A model generated the notes under the pieces. It ran no database searches, was not told where the DNA came from, and worked only from the letters and a program-made list of their open reading frames with translations. This document shows, one piece after another, positions 1-11,340 of a stretch of 64,000 nucleotides of DNA. The stretch covers positions 24,084,364 to 24,148,363 of the forward strand of contig CM073322.1 in the NCBI GenBank assembly GCA_037043015.1. The letters run 5' to 3'. The translations under genes were made by a program, and so were the position numbers. The stretch's first letter is position 1. Each line of letters starts with the position of its first letter. This stretch comes from Bryum argenteum (lineage: Eukaryota; Streptophyta; Bryopsida; Bryales; Bryaceae).

Positions 1-234
1 TTGTCGGTCGCCATTGAGATTTCATTTTTGTTCCTTCTAGCTGTAAGTGATAAGCACAAAAATAGAATAAGTGTAGTATTTTAATGAGGTAATCAAAGGA
101 CTTTGTAGATTGTAGAGCTGTGATGAAAGAGCCTAAAATAAAGTTGTATTTGAACTTGTATTAAATTGATCAAGACATTTTGGGACGACATAAAGAGTGC
201 TTATCACAATAAAGTTATGTATTTTAAAGCTTAA

Positions 235-763
235 TCTCTAAAGGTCCGAGCGTTTTTTTATCTCCAAACTCACAAAGTGCGATTTTTGACCACCTTGTAG
301 AGATTTCACCATTTTGAAGGATTTCCAACTATAAGATCTCAAAGGAAACTACTAGTGGGCATGCTTTAGGAGAGATGGTCTTCATTGTGCATAGGGAGAC
401 TAGATGACCTTTTTCCATATAGATGAATAAGTTGAGAATGCATGCAAAAATTTAGAGACTCCATTTCGCTTTTTCGACCTTCGCTGAAGATTGTTTTTGT
501 ACTTCTTGGAGGCTAGTACCCTTGTAAAGCTTGTAAACTTTTTGACTTTGGTTACTTTGCAACTTGAGCATTGATTTGGTTATGAATTATCTTCTTTTAA
601 GTTTTAAAAAGGATATTTAGGCTCCTTTTAGACTTCAAACCTGAAATTTCTCGATGAAGGAGAACCCGGTAGAAATCTTAGGCAAAAATATTACTTTTAA
701 CTCCTTCATCTAGGCCACCCATAATCTCAAAAACCCATTTTAGGTTTTATAGAACTTTATGGG
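235..763 (+). mobile_element. TTAA-flanked non-autonomous element, family C (diverged copy)
   Basis: The block is bounded by TTAA at 231-234 and 764-767. Its interior (about 487-760) matches the better-preserved family C copy at 4693-5630: a stretch about a large difference in a wide column of similar words, then a right end close to GGGTTAA. The left terminus reads TCTCTAAAGG instead of CCCCTAAA, so the ends have decayed. No coding capacity is visible. DNA from 1-230 and 768-1332 holds nothing recognisable. Confidence 0.5.
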
Positions 764-1336
764 TTAAGGCCTCAAAACTAAATCCTCTCGTGGACTTTTG
801 TTTAAAAAACTACACATTTATCACTCAGTGTATTACCACAAGAAATTGTCAAAATTTGAGTTTCAAACATATCTTGCATATCAACACTTACCATTGCAAG
901 TTGACTCATTGAAAGCCAAAAAGTTTTATGTTTTTTGAAAGGGTGAAACTCTTGGGTGCTTCCCTATATGTTCTCACACATGAACGTGGCATTTGCTAAA
1001 CTTTTGTCAGTCAATGGTAATTTTGGTTGTTAACTATCCGCTAGGCATTGAAAATCTGAGAAACTTTTGGTTTACAAACCCATCATTGATTGATTAGTAA
1101 CATATAACAACTCAGAAATGAAACCAGACTTTACATTTATTTAACCTCTATCACTTATTAGTTAACCCATTTTTATTTTTTTTTAACAACCTTGAGGCAC
1201 TCATACTGGGCCTTAAAGCTTGATAATGCTCCTTGTTCATTGTGGTCAACATCCACATAGTAAACCTTGAACTTATCATGTTAAACTAGTAAGGTCCCCA
1301 TCGTCCCGATGGGCAGGTCTTTACATGGTACTTTAA

Positions 1337-2309
1337 CCCCTAAACGTCCCCAATGTCGTTTTTCTACATTTTGGATGGAGGGCAGAAACTTTGAATAGCC
1401 ATATCTTCTTCCTCCAAGGTCCGTTTTGGATGAAATCACTTGGGTTAGGTTCCAAATCAAGTCTAGTTTGTGTTGTAAAATTTGCAAGCCCATACAATAA
1501 ATTATGAATTATTGAAATGCACTTTAGTGAAGACAGCTCTTGTTTTTGGGTTTCCAAGCATGGGGCATGTATTACCATTGCAAGCCAATTATGTGAAACT
1601 AAAAATAGTTTTTAATGATTTTTTTTTTCATGGTCGTGATCTTAAGGTGATTCTTAACAAATTTGTAGTGAGAAGTTTTTTGATCCAAATGATTTTGCTA
1701 TTGGATTTGCAATGATGTTTTGTCAACAGAAAAAGTGAGAAAATGGATGATATTTGAGGAGCTATATCTCCTTCATCCACCGTTGGATTTCAAGTTAATT
1801 TTTTGGGATAGCCTCCAATTAGAGTCTGGCTTAAGTGGTAGAAACCTTAACAAGATCGGAGATGTTTTGAAGATAAGGCATGAAATTGAATGCAAAGGGT
1901 CCAATTTTGTACTATTTTTCCTTTGTGAAATTTTCGGCAGTTTTTACCATTGCATGGCTTTTATTTGAGCCAAGAATTTTTTTTGATAAATTTTTATTGG
2001 ATAAAGGACTCATTTAGATGAAGGTGAACATCTTTCTAGTTGGTGATTTTTTCATTGCAATAGGTAAATTGGTAGCATTTCCACCTCAAAGTGAAAATGA
2101 AGAAATTTTGCAGTTTGTTTTTAGTATTATTATGTTATGATCTCTCGATCTATAAGGCCTCATGACTCAAATTTTGGTCCACATGATCTTCGATAAGTCC
2201 ATTACAAGTTTGTACGGTTGAGATCTTAATAGCTTCTCTTCATTTTCATTTATGACGAATTCTATGGAAATGTGCTTTTTTGCTAAAAATAGGCTGGGAC
2301 GTTTAAGGG
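1337..2309 (+). mobile_element. TTAA-flanked MITE-like element, family B, full length
   Basis: This 973-bp element begins CCCCTAAACGTCC and ends GGGACGTTTAAGGG, an inverted repeat of about 13 bp, and has TTAA directly outside both ends (1333-1336 and 2310-2313). A second copy of almost the same length lies in reverse orientation at 24088-25061 and a third at about 48836-49800. It has no transposase; the short open frames inside are not conserved in phase. TTAA duplication with CCC/GGG ends is the signature of the piggyBac superfamily, so it is read as a non-autonomous piggyBac-like element. Confidence 0.75.
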
Positions 2310-2339
2310 TTAAAAAAAGTATCCAATGTCTACCATTTC

Positions 2340-2735
2340 CTTAAACTTCTTCTTTTTTTTCTTTTTTTTTCTTTTTTTTTTTAAAAAAATTTTTTTTGAG
2401 TACATAATCCAAAGAACATAAAAGAAGGTAGGTAGGAAAGTTTGTAGGTTGGTAGGTTTGTATGTTGGTAGGTCGGTACATTGGTGGGTAGGAGGGATCG
2501 CTGTACAATATTTTATTATAGAAGTAGAAGTAGATGAATTTGATTTTTGAAATTCAAGAGCTCAATTATATCAACAACTGAGAACTTTGTGCTACTAAGG
2601 TTGATAACTTTTTGAATTTATGGTAAAACATATATGAATGTATGCATGTATGTATGTATAGATGTATGTGTTTATGCATTATGTGAAGATGTATGTATGC
2701 ATGTATGTATGTATAGATGTATGTTTGTATGTACA
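2340..2735. repeat. Poly-T tract, GGTA-type minisatellite and GTAT microsatellite
   Basis: Three simple-sequence tracts follow one another: interrupted poly-T at 2340-2397, a GTTGGTAGGT-like minisatellite at about 2425-2492, and GTAT/ATGT repeats with GATGTATG interruptions at about 2630-2735. No gene is evident here. Confidence 0.8.
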
Positions 2736-2978
2736 ATACATTCATATCAAAACAGAAGCCCAAAAATTTATTTGGATATAAAATTTTCATTTTTTATACA
2801 TTGCTTATGAATTTATTGGTGCAATACATGTATAATTACAACATAACATACTAGAATATAAACATGAAACCTACTAGGCTTGGAAGTGTTGAAAGTGGCT
2901 TTATATTTCACACATTAAATTTCAAAATATGATATACACTCTTCATTTACGTCCTTTACACACAACCAAGTCGTTTAA

Positions 2979-3100
2979 CCCCTAAACGTGGCAAATGTTG
3001 AATTTAATCATTTTGGATGACAACTCAAAACTTTGAGGAGCCATTTCTTTTGGACGAAATTTGTTGAGTTGGATTCTATATGAAGTCTACTTTCTTGTGG
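2979..3100 (+). mobile_element. Left-end fragment of a TTAA family B element
   Basis: TTAA (2975-2978) is followed by CCCCTAAACGTGG and about 120 bp resembling the first 120 bp of the element at 1337-2309. No matching right terminus follows, so this is a truncated copy. Confidence 0.55.
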
Positions 3101-3314
3101 TGAAAACCTTATTCTAATTCAAGATGTCATAAATTTATGGCATTAAATTCTTACAACGTTTTCATGAGTTTCTACTTTTTTAAACATTTAACATGTTTTA
3201 CTATTTCATCCTTACAACTTACTACTTAAACTACACTAATGATAATGAGATAGACCAAATTATTGTTTTTGCACTGTATTTCTTAGTAAGTCACATAATG
3301 TTCACTTATCACAT

Positions 3315-4065
3315 GATTTGACGGCAAGGCTTGAAGTTGGCCGGCCAACAAAATTAGTTGGTCTTTTATTGCAATTATTAGAATATTTCTTCTTAAAATC
3401 CACATCGAATGATTTCACGGAAGGGCTTAAAGTTGGCAGGCTAACAAAATGAGTTGGTGTTTAAGTGCCATCACTCGGATATTCCTTAAATCCACATCGA
3501 ATGATTTGACTGTAGAGCTTAAAGTTGGTCAGCGACTAGAATGGGTTGGGTTGGGTTTTTGTGCAAACATTGAGATATTTTTTCTTGAAATCCCCATTAA
3601 ATTGTTATTCGGGAGGGCTTGAAGTTGGTCTGCCAACAGATTGATGGGTTTTTTCTGCAAACACTATGATGTTCTTCCTGGAAATCCCCAACAAATGATT
3701 TGACAAGAGGACTTGAAGTTTGTCCGCCAACAATATAGATTGGTAATTCTGTGCAAATAGCAGGATATTCCTCGTTACAATCCCCATTGAACAATTTGAC
3801 GAGAGGGCTTGAAGTTGGTCAGTCAACAAAATCAATTGGGATTTTTGTGTAGATACTGGGATATTCTTTTTTGAAATTCAGATCAAATTATTAACAAGAG
3901 GCCTTGAAGTTGATCAACCAACATAATGGTTTGGTTATTTTGTGCAGATACTAGGATATTCTTCCTTAAAATCCCCATCAAATGATTTGACGGGAGAACC
4001 TAAAGTTGGTGTGCCAACCGCGCGAATCAATTAGTTTATTTGTGCAAATACTACGACTATCCATT
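3315..4065. repeat. Satellite-like tandem array, about eight units of 93-100 bp
   Basis: Eight head-to-tail units begin near 3318, 3411, 3508, 3603, 3697, 3795, 3893 and 3987. Each carries in the same order a variant of ATTTGACGAGAGGGCTTGAA, GTTGGTCAGCCAACA, a GTGCAAATACTAGGATATTC motif and AAATCCCCATC. Units differ from each other at many positions, so the array is old. There are no unique spacers and no gene. Confidence 0.85.
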
Positions 4066-4144
4066 GAAACTTGCCTCCAGGGGCTTTAATTCATTAGAGG
4101 CCTAGGGTCCTGGGGGGCAAGTGGCCTGCACGGCTTGGGGTCCT

Positions 4145-4400
4145 GGGTCATGGTGATGGCATGGCATTGTGATGGTATGGCATGGTATTGGCATGGCATA
4201 GTGATGGTATGGCATGGTGATGATATGGCATAGTGATGGTATGGCATGGTGATAGTATGGCATTGGGGATTTATCCCATAACGTTTGCATCTCCTCACCT
4301 CCCCTAAAAATTACAAAAGGGGGGCGGGGGATGAGTAGGAAAAAAGAGTCTTCGAGGGATTTATCCCATACTGTTTGGAGCCGCTTCCTCCCCCTAAAAA
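4145..4400. repeat. ATGGCATGG minisatellite plus a short duplication
   Basis: From 4145 to 4265 variants of TGATGGTATGGCATGG repeat continuously. It is followed by two similar pieces, each with GGGATTTATCCCATA (near 4266 and 4358) and a CCTCCCCCTAAAAA-like stretch. The long minus-strand His/Pro-rich frames across it are low-complexity artefacts. Confidence 0.75.
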
Positions 4401-4692
4401 GTATAAGAGGCCTGAGGGCAGGGCCAAACGGAATGATAGTTTAATTTTAAATACACCCCAGGTCCATGTGGCACCCCTCCAAGGGGGTCCATGTGGCAAG
4501 ACATGCCCAACAAGCTTCATCTTGTTAACTAATTAATTCAAAATATAGCCAGTGACACTATACACCTTAAGGTGTATAATAACACTACAAACTCCTTCTA
4601 AAAATCCCCATGGAGTTTTTGGAGATTATAAAGTGAGGGATTGGTCTTTCAGCCCCATTCTACTTAAGGAAAATTTTCCTTATAAACTTTAA

Positions 4693-5630
4693 CCCCTAAA
4701 AATCCAGGGGTTTCCTCGACCTCCAGAACCAAAAACTGCCATTTTTCACCTTCGTTGGGAAATGGGGAAATGGAGAAACTTTTTTTTCTGGTTTTAGACT
4801 TTGAACCGTAAGATCTTGTACCTAACTTGTATACAAAGGACTGGTCAAAATTTCAACCGTTGGATGTTTGTCATTTGTGAGATCGTAACAATCAAAGTTT
4901 GACCAACACTTTTTTTTGCCGCTGCGTGAGAGGCATTGTCTAAATGGTGCCAAGGGCAACTTGATGATTGTTATTCCAAATATTTTTCCCTCATTCTTTT
5001 TTCATGTAGGTAATCAAGTTGGGTATGCTTATGCAAAATTTTAGAGACCAATTCCACTTTTTGACCTTAACGTCAAATATTTTATGAAAGAAGGTCTAAA
5101 AACAACCATATAGTAAAACAAGCACCACGTATGATATATTTAGTTTGAGAAAAATCTCGACGGTGAGAAGGTGCATTTATGATAATATGAATTTCGAAAA
5201 AAAAAATCTTGGAAAAAATCCAAAATCTCGAATTTTGGCAATTTTTGAAAGAAAAAATTGTAAAATTACTAGAAATTGTGAAGATTGTTTTTGAAAGTTT
5301 TGGAGGCTGCCCTTGTAAAATTGGTAAACTTTTTGACTTCAGATACTTTGGAATTTGAATAGTAATTTGGTAATGAACATATTTCTAAAAAAAAAAAAAT
5401 TAAAAAAATTAATTTTAAACTGCCCGTTTAGGACTTGAAACCTAAAATTTCTAGGTGAAGGTTATAAAATTAAAATTTGACTTTGAAAATTTTACCACAT
5501 ACACATTACTGTATGGGGAGCACCCAATAAAAATCTTAGGCAAAAATATCAATTTAAATGCTTAAAATGAGCTGCCCGAAATCTCAGAAAACCGAATCGG
5601 TTTTCCTGGATTTTTAGGGGTTAAAACCCA
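4693..5630 (+). mobile_element. TTAA-flanked MITE-like element, family C, full length
   Basis: This 938-bp element starts CCCCTAAAAATCCAGG and ends with its exact inverse CCTGGATTTTTAGGGG, giving a 16-bp perfect terminal inverted repeat. TTAA lies directly outside each end (4689-4692 and 5631-5634). It is AT-rich and has no coding capacity. Related copies or fragments lie at 235-763, 5880-6163, 18655-18985 and 23442-24030. It shares only the CCCCTAAA terminus and TTAA site preference with family B, so both may have used one transposase. Confidence 0.75.
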
Positions 5631-5879
5631 AACGAGCTACTCTTGTTTACTTAATTTGAACAATTCTTATTTGACTTGCAATTTATTATGGTTCTATTTA
5701 TTTCTCATTGTGGTGCAAATTAGTAGAGTTGTAGGGCTACAAGTGTTTTGATATGAATAATGGAAAGCACATCATTACCTTTGCAAAACTAGCATGTGCA
5801 AAAATTTAAGCTACTAATGACATTTCCTAAGAAAAAGTATAGGAAACACACAGTAAAAATATAGAAAAAATAACCAATA

Positions 5880-6163
5880 TTAATCTTAGGTACAAGATCT
5901 CATGGTTGGAGGTTTAGAAAAAAGAAAAAGATTTGGTTCACACCCTTAGAAGTGCATAGAGGTAGAAAATCACAGTTTTGTGGTTTGAAGCTCCCAAAAA
6001 CGCACCAAGGAGCTTTTAGGGTTCATTAGGCAATCTGCACATGCACTTTACAATATAAGAAACACACAGTTAAAATCTTAGTCAAAATTATTAATTTTAA
6101 CTCAATAACCTAAGATTTCTGAAATGGCAAAAAACCATATCAATCTGCAAGGATAGTTAGGGG
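5880..6163 (+). mobile_element. Right-end fragment of a TTAA family C element
   Basis: The block ends GTTAGGGG directly before TTAA (6164-6167). The preceding bases (AATCTTAG, a GCAC/AACACAC motif, then a CTCAATAACC stretch) follow the order of the right third of the element at 4693-5630. No left terminus is found. Confidence 0.5.
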
Positions 6164-6599
6164 TTAAGGCACTACGAACGAACTTAAATGGCTACAATAG
6201 CCAGAAATTAACATCATATTCACTCGTAATGAAGTACTAACATTTTGTTATGACCTCGGGACATAAACATCCAAGGAACACTCTATTCATACCAAACTCA
6301 AAATAAGCTTGAAATTTAAGCCATACATATTAGTAGTCCATTAGTGACTAAAACAGTACATGTATTTGCCTAAAAACACGAACTGACATGTTATCCACAC
6401 TAATTTGATCACCTGCATTAAATGCAACAAATCTGCAAACCGTGATTCCACGGTGATAGGTCCCCACGAGTACCGTAGTCTCCTTGCTGAGGCAGGCAGG
6501 GAGGGTGGTCACAGCCTCGGGCATTATTGCTGTGTCACTACGATCTCGATCGGTGGACACTAGCCGATCGATTTGGGATTTAGGGTTTTGTCTCTGTTC

Positions 6600-7897
6600 A
6601 AATCCAGAAAGGTCCCTTGCGCAAATCACATGAAATGAGCGTTGCCGCTTCTGTCGGTACATGAGATCACGGATTTCAGCAGGTACAGATTTTTTCCAAT
6701 TCGGATGATTGGAAATTATTTCGCTTCTTCACTTGTTGATGCTCCTTCTTGTGTAAGAAATTTAGTGTTTTACTCATTTGAAAATTCCAGGTGGTAGAAG
6801 CAATCTCTTGCACATGGTCGGAGAATCGAGGTGGCGAGCAGTTTGGAAGTGAGAGGAAGAGAGTTCGGCAGGTTTGTTCCCAATCCTTGTCATCAGAATT
6901 CTCAGGTGTTTTGGTTTTTTAGAATTCCACCAGATTCTAATTCGCGTGGATTTTTTTTGCGTGTACTATCGTCCTTTTACAAGTTTGGAGTCTAGGCAAG
7001 AAAGAGTAACCCTAACTAGTGCAAAAAGGCACGATTTGGCTTGCTTTGCGTGTTCCTTATTTTGTATAATTACTTGGCGAGTTTGAGATGTTCACGAGCT
7101 TCCACCTTTCGTCTTTAGATTTGGTGACCTAATTTACTTTAGCTGGCTATGGGCACTCTGTTTCGAGGTCCGCTGGTTTGCGTTGTGCCAGATCTGTTTT
7201 TGTTTGGATCGGTACGTTCGGAATTTGTGGCGGCTTAGAGGGAGGGAGGATTATTCAGTTGTCTTACTCAATTGGTGTGTGATCCTTGAATTTAGATTCA
7301 GACAATTGTTGTTTAGTTTGCGATTAAATTGTGTGCTGAGTCATGAAACTTACGTCGTTTTGCTTTTTAAGCTCACGGTTATCGATTAAGTTGGAAATAA
7401 GCGATCGGAGTGATCGACGCTTTGCTAGGGTTAGTTACTTTGACATTGTCATGTTCCTCTGGCCGACAGTGGATCGTCTTCTAATCGGCCTTTTTCCCCC
7501 ATTCTCCCCTTTTACTTTCTTTTTCCGAAAGATTGTCGTTCTGTAGTAGCAGCAGTAATTTCAGCGCATTTAGGGGCAAATTGTTATGGTATTAGAATCT
7601 GGCTGCGCCTTGTGCACCACTTTGAAATGTATCAAGCTTCTCTGTTGAATAAGCACGCGCCAGCTTAGTCTTGTTGTTTCCTGGCCCATGTTTGCAGGTG
7701 CCGTACATGTAAATTCTATTCTCTACCCTACCACTATCCTCGGATTGTAAGAGTTTCTCGAAGTATGTCCCACTCACTATAGATCTTTCGTAGCGACTAT
7801 AGGTTCGAAACTATCACTAATACCACAACCTGTTCTACGGGGCAGATACTCTTGCAAGCATTGTTCGTGAGTCTCGAAACGTGAAGCTACAAGAACG
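6600..7897 (+). other. Probable 5' leader with intron of the Herp-like gene
   Basis: This stretch precedes the start codon at 7898 and has no convincing coding frame. Its GC content is higher than the flanking repeat DNA. A plausible leader intron runs from a GGCAG|GTTTGT donor near 6870 to a TTTGCAG|GTGCC acceptor near 7698, leaving about 200 bases of leader before the ATG. The intron limits are inferred only. Minus-strand frames here show no family features. Confidence 0.35.
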
Positions 7898-10543
7898 ATG
7901 TATGCTGATGGCGAACCTTCTGGAAATCCTCAGGAACCAGGTATTCTACTTTTGCAATTTGTAAAAATGGTATTGTGATGTACTCAAGCGAGAACTGATT
8001 TTTTGAACCAGGAGGGGCAGAACAAGCATCCACATCAGGGTCTAGTGGTGAAGCCCTTTCTAAGCAAGCGCACGATAATCCAGCCTTCGTCGGAAATGCA
8101 GCAGCGAGTACCTCCCGAGGCGAACAGCAGCCACCTGATGTAAGGACTGGGGAACCAAGGACGAATCCAGCTCCTGAAGGTCCACCTATCATTCCCTTGC
8201 AGGTAATTTAGAAACCGCAAGCTTTTATCACAAGATTTGCATCGATCATACTTGTGATTTCAATTCTTCATATCCTGCGATTTTATTTACTGAGGGATGT
8301 AGCGCAGCACAATTGGTACCAAATTCTCTCCGTTGTTCATCTCAAGGACAAGTCAGACCGCAGTCTGCCAGAGAGGGCTTGCAATCGTTCTATTTTAGTC
8401 ATCTCTCAACTGTTTCTGATTGTTGGTCATTTCTGCGGTGTTGAGCTTATACTGTTTGGTAGTCTATGTTGTGCTGTCATCTCCTGTATCAGGAATCTAA
8501 TCCTAGTTATTTTACACTGTCTATGCACTCTGGAGTTTTGTCTATTAAGCATTCCAGTAATCGACTTGGAAAGTATACGTTTAGGTTGCTGGGTTGCTGC
8601 TTGACAGAATAGGAAACCTCAATAATCAGATGGTGCGCGGTTTGAATTGTGTGATGCAGAATGATGCCGGGTGGCTTCCAATGATGTTCAGCCCCATCAT
8701 GGTTCCAGGAAATCCTGAGGGATGGAACAGAATGGCTGGGATCACGTCAACTGGTACACCTCTAGGGGATTCTTTTCCACCTGGAACTGCTGAAGGCACA
8801 ATGGCTCCACAGTTTGTACCCGTGTTATTTCCGGTGCAAATGCCAATCTTTATGCCTCCATCAAATCAAGCGGGACAGAACGCTGGCTGTTACTCTCTCC
8901 CAATCTTCGGATTTCCCGGAATGGCTCCAGGTGCACCAGCTGGATTCAAGTTTCCTGGACCCATGTATGTCCTCAATCTTTAACGCTTTTACAATTCCTT
9001 GCGCATTATGTTTGATTCTATGCGCACTCGCTAAGTTTCGAGACCTCGCTGCTTACACTATTTTGGGATGACTTCAATCTAGGTATGTGCCCGTGCCCAT
9101 GGAAGGAATCCTGCCAGGTGCTACTGCTGGGCAGGAAATGGGTGACGCAGGAAGGGCACCACCGGTTGTTGTGAGGGGGGAAGTTCCTCTTGGGCGAGTT
9201 GGGCAACTGAATGAAGTGCCACCTATTGGCCAAGCAGAAGTACCTGATCAAAGGCGGGTTGTCCGCAGGTTTGCTCCTGGCCTCATGCAAGCTCTATCAA
9301 GGCTGTAGATTTATGGGAGATATCAATGTCTTGATACAGCACCATTTGCAGAAGTTCTGATCAACAATTGATTCGATTGGTTGCAACTCCGATTAATTTC
9401 TCCATGTGATTGTTTTGAGTTAATCTCGTACAACGGTGAATGTATTGTTAGAACTTGGCTAAGCGAATAATCTGGTGGAACTGGTGATAATTGTAGGTTT
9501 CAGGTTGGCATTCAGCTGGATCTGCTTCTTTTACTGAAGCTAGCAGTGATCGTTTTTGTATTCAACCAAGATGGATCTAAAGACCGATTGCTACTTCTTC
9601 TGGGACTGGCATGTGTTATATACTTGTAAGTATCAGTGTCACATTTTGTCTTTGAAATTGGTAGGGATGATTTAGAGGTGTATCTAGCAATTCTCTGCTC
9701 TGGCCATTGATAAATGCTTCGTATGAAATCGTAAGATGTCTCAACTTTCTGGTTTGATTATTTCTGTAACCGATCAGGTATCAAACCAGTACACTAGCTC
9801 CCCTTCTGCGATGGATTGCTGAAAGAGCACAACACTTCATGACTCCACCACACAATGTTGGCCAGGCTCCACCAAATGCGCAACGTGCACCAGGTAGAGT
9901 TTCCCACGTAATCGTTTTAGACGTTCACAGAAAGGTAGCTGTCATTATGGTAATCACAGGATAGTCTTGATGGGACAACTATCGAATTTTTCGTTGTGGA
10001 TCATAATGCAGTTTGTCCTATGCAGATGCACAAGCAAGGGAAGCTCCAGGTGCAGAGGTTGGTAATCCAGCAGCTGAGGAACCAGCAGGTATTTATTCTT
10101 TTATTCATTCATCCTTCTCCGAGAGGCTCTGAGAAGCAGCTTATCTTGAAAGCGGGGCTACTGTGTGCCGATTTGTACTTCTGTATGATTCCTGATGTAA
10201 TCTATATGTGCTTCTCATCGAAATTTTGAAGCAGTGACTGTTGATTACCTGGTGATATCCTCTTCTTAGCAATATCTAAAGATGAGTTCCAAACCAATAG
10301 TATAATATACGAGTAGCTGTAACATTCCTCAGGATAGCTGCTCTTGAGTCGATTGGTTGTCGGAGTTTTAACAAGTATCCCTTTTATGATAAAATCAAAG
10401 CAGGTGAAGCCGCTCCAGAACCCCCTGCTGAAGGTGCCAATGTTCAACAAGGTCCATTTCTGGCCTTCGTGAAGGAGGTACAAATGCTGGTGGTCGGGTT
10501 TGTCACATCCTTGCTTCCAGGTTTCCATCCCCACGCTGACTAG
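7898..10543 (+). CDS. Herp-like (HERPUD-type) two-pass membrane protein, eight exons
   Basis: Exons 7898-7940, 8012-8202, 8660-8964, 9083-9268, 9497-9625, 9778-9893, 10026-10088 and 10404-10543 join in phase through GT-AG introns to give 390 residues. The first 240 residues are Pro/Gly/Ala/Met-rich and look disordered. Then comes RRFQVGIQLDLLLLLKLAV with FNQDGSKDR, a second hydrophobic stretch LLLLLGLACVIYLYQTSTLA, an Ala/Pro/Glu-rich linker, and a conserved-looking tail VKEVQMLVVGFVTSLLPGF. This order (hydrophobic hairpin around FNQDGS, then VKEIQMIV...SLLPGF) is that of a plant membrane family often annotated as Herp-like. Animal Herp is an ER-associated degradation scaffold. No ubiquitin-like domain is visible, so a degradation role here is only inferred. 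The start at 7898 is the first ATG in a frame that splices cleanly. Confidence 0.75.
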
Positions 10544-11140
10544 ACGGCATCCTGATCTACATGCTTATCTGGTGAATCTTGGTGGAACTAACACGCAGGC
10601 AAAGGACGATGGTTAAGCGATCTTTACATTGTAGAGCCTAAACCAAGAGGGATAGTGCATGTTTTAGCACAGTGCCGGCAAGTTAGCAGGTTCCAAGTGG
10701 TGACATTTGAATCGCAAGGAGATATCCTGATGCACAGTGCTTGTAGTTAGTCAATGCTTTGCATTCATTCTCTCACGCAATTTGTTTCAACACTAAACTC
10801 AGAAGCTTGTGAGTGTGGATTGGCGATAGTAGCCTGTTGTAGATCCTTAGCGAGGCTAAAATTGTATATTTTTCTGCTTTCTGTTGTGGCCAGCAAACTT
10901 TAATGGAAGCATTTCCTTTTTCTGATGAGTAATAGTTCTTGCAGAAGGAAGATTGTGATTAGTGACTGTACCCAGATGACCGAATCATGAGTCTGTTGGT
11001 GTGGTCAGTATCTTAAAGAGCCCCTGACATTGTTGCGCAGACTGGTTACTTTACCTTCGAGCGAGTTCGGTTGTAATCAAAGTTTTGTAACAGAAATTGT
11101 CACTTAGCCTTGAATGACACTCTTGATGCTCCGTTTTGTC
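10544..11140 (+). other. Probable 3' UTR and downstream flank of the Herp-like gene
   Basis: About 600 bases after the stop codon contain no open frame with family features and have gene-like base composition. AT content rises from about 11340. No clear AATAAA signal was identified, so the transcript end is uncertain. Confidence 0.3.
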
Positions 11141-11340
11141 CGATATAACTTATGTGTCCCAGTCATATCCTTGCGTGCAATTTATTGCGATCATGCTGTT
11201 GTGCCAAAGGCAACCTTTACTTGCCATTAAACACGAGTACGGTACAAGGGAGGTCTCAAATTTCAGATTTCCCAATCTGGAGTGAAGGTAACATTCATAG
11301 CAATTTTCAAGCAATTTTCAATTTTCAAGAAAGTACATGA

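Noticed and set aside
3315-4065. CRISPR-like array
   Set aside because: Units of about 96 bp are contiguous, diverged and without unique spacers; the host is a plant.
4086-4298. His/Pro/Cys-rich open frames
   Set aside because: They come from the ATGGCATGG minisatellite.
6348-6662. 104-codon minus-strand frame
   Set aside because: It lies opposite the probable leader of the Herp-like gene and has no domain, splice partner or codon signal.
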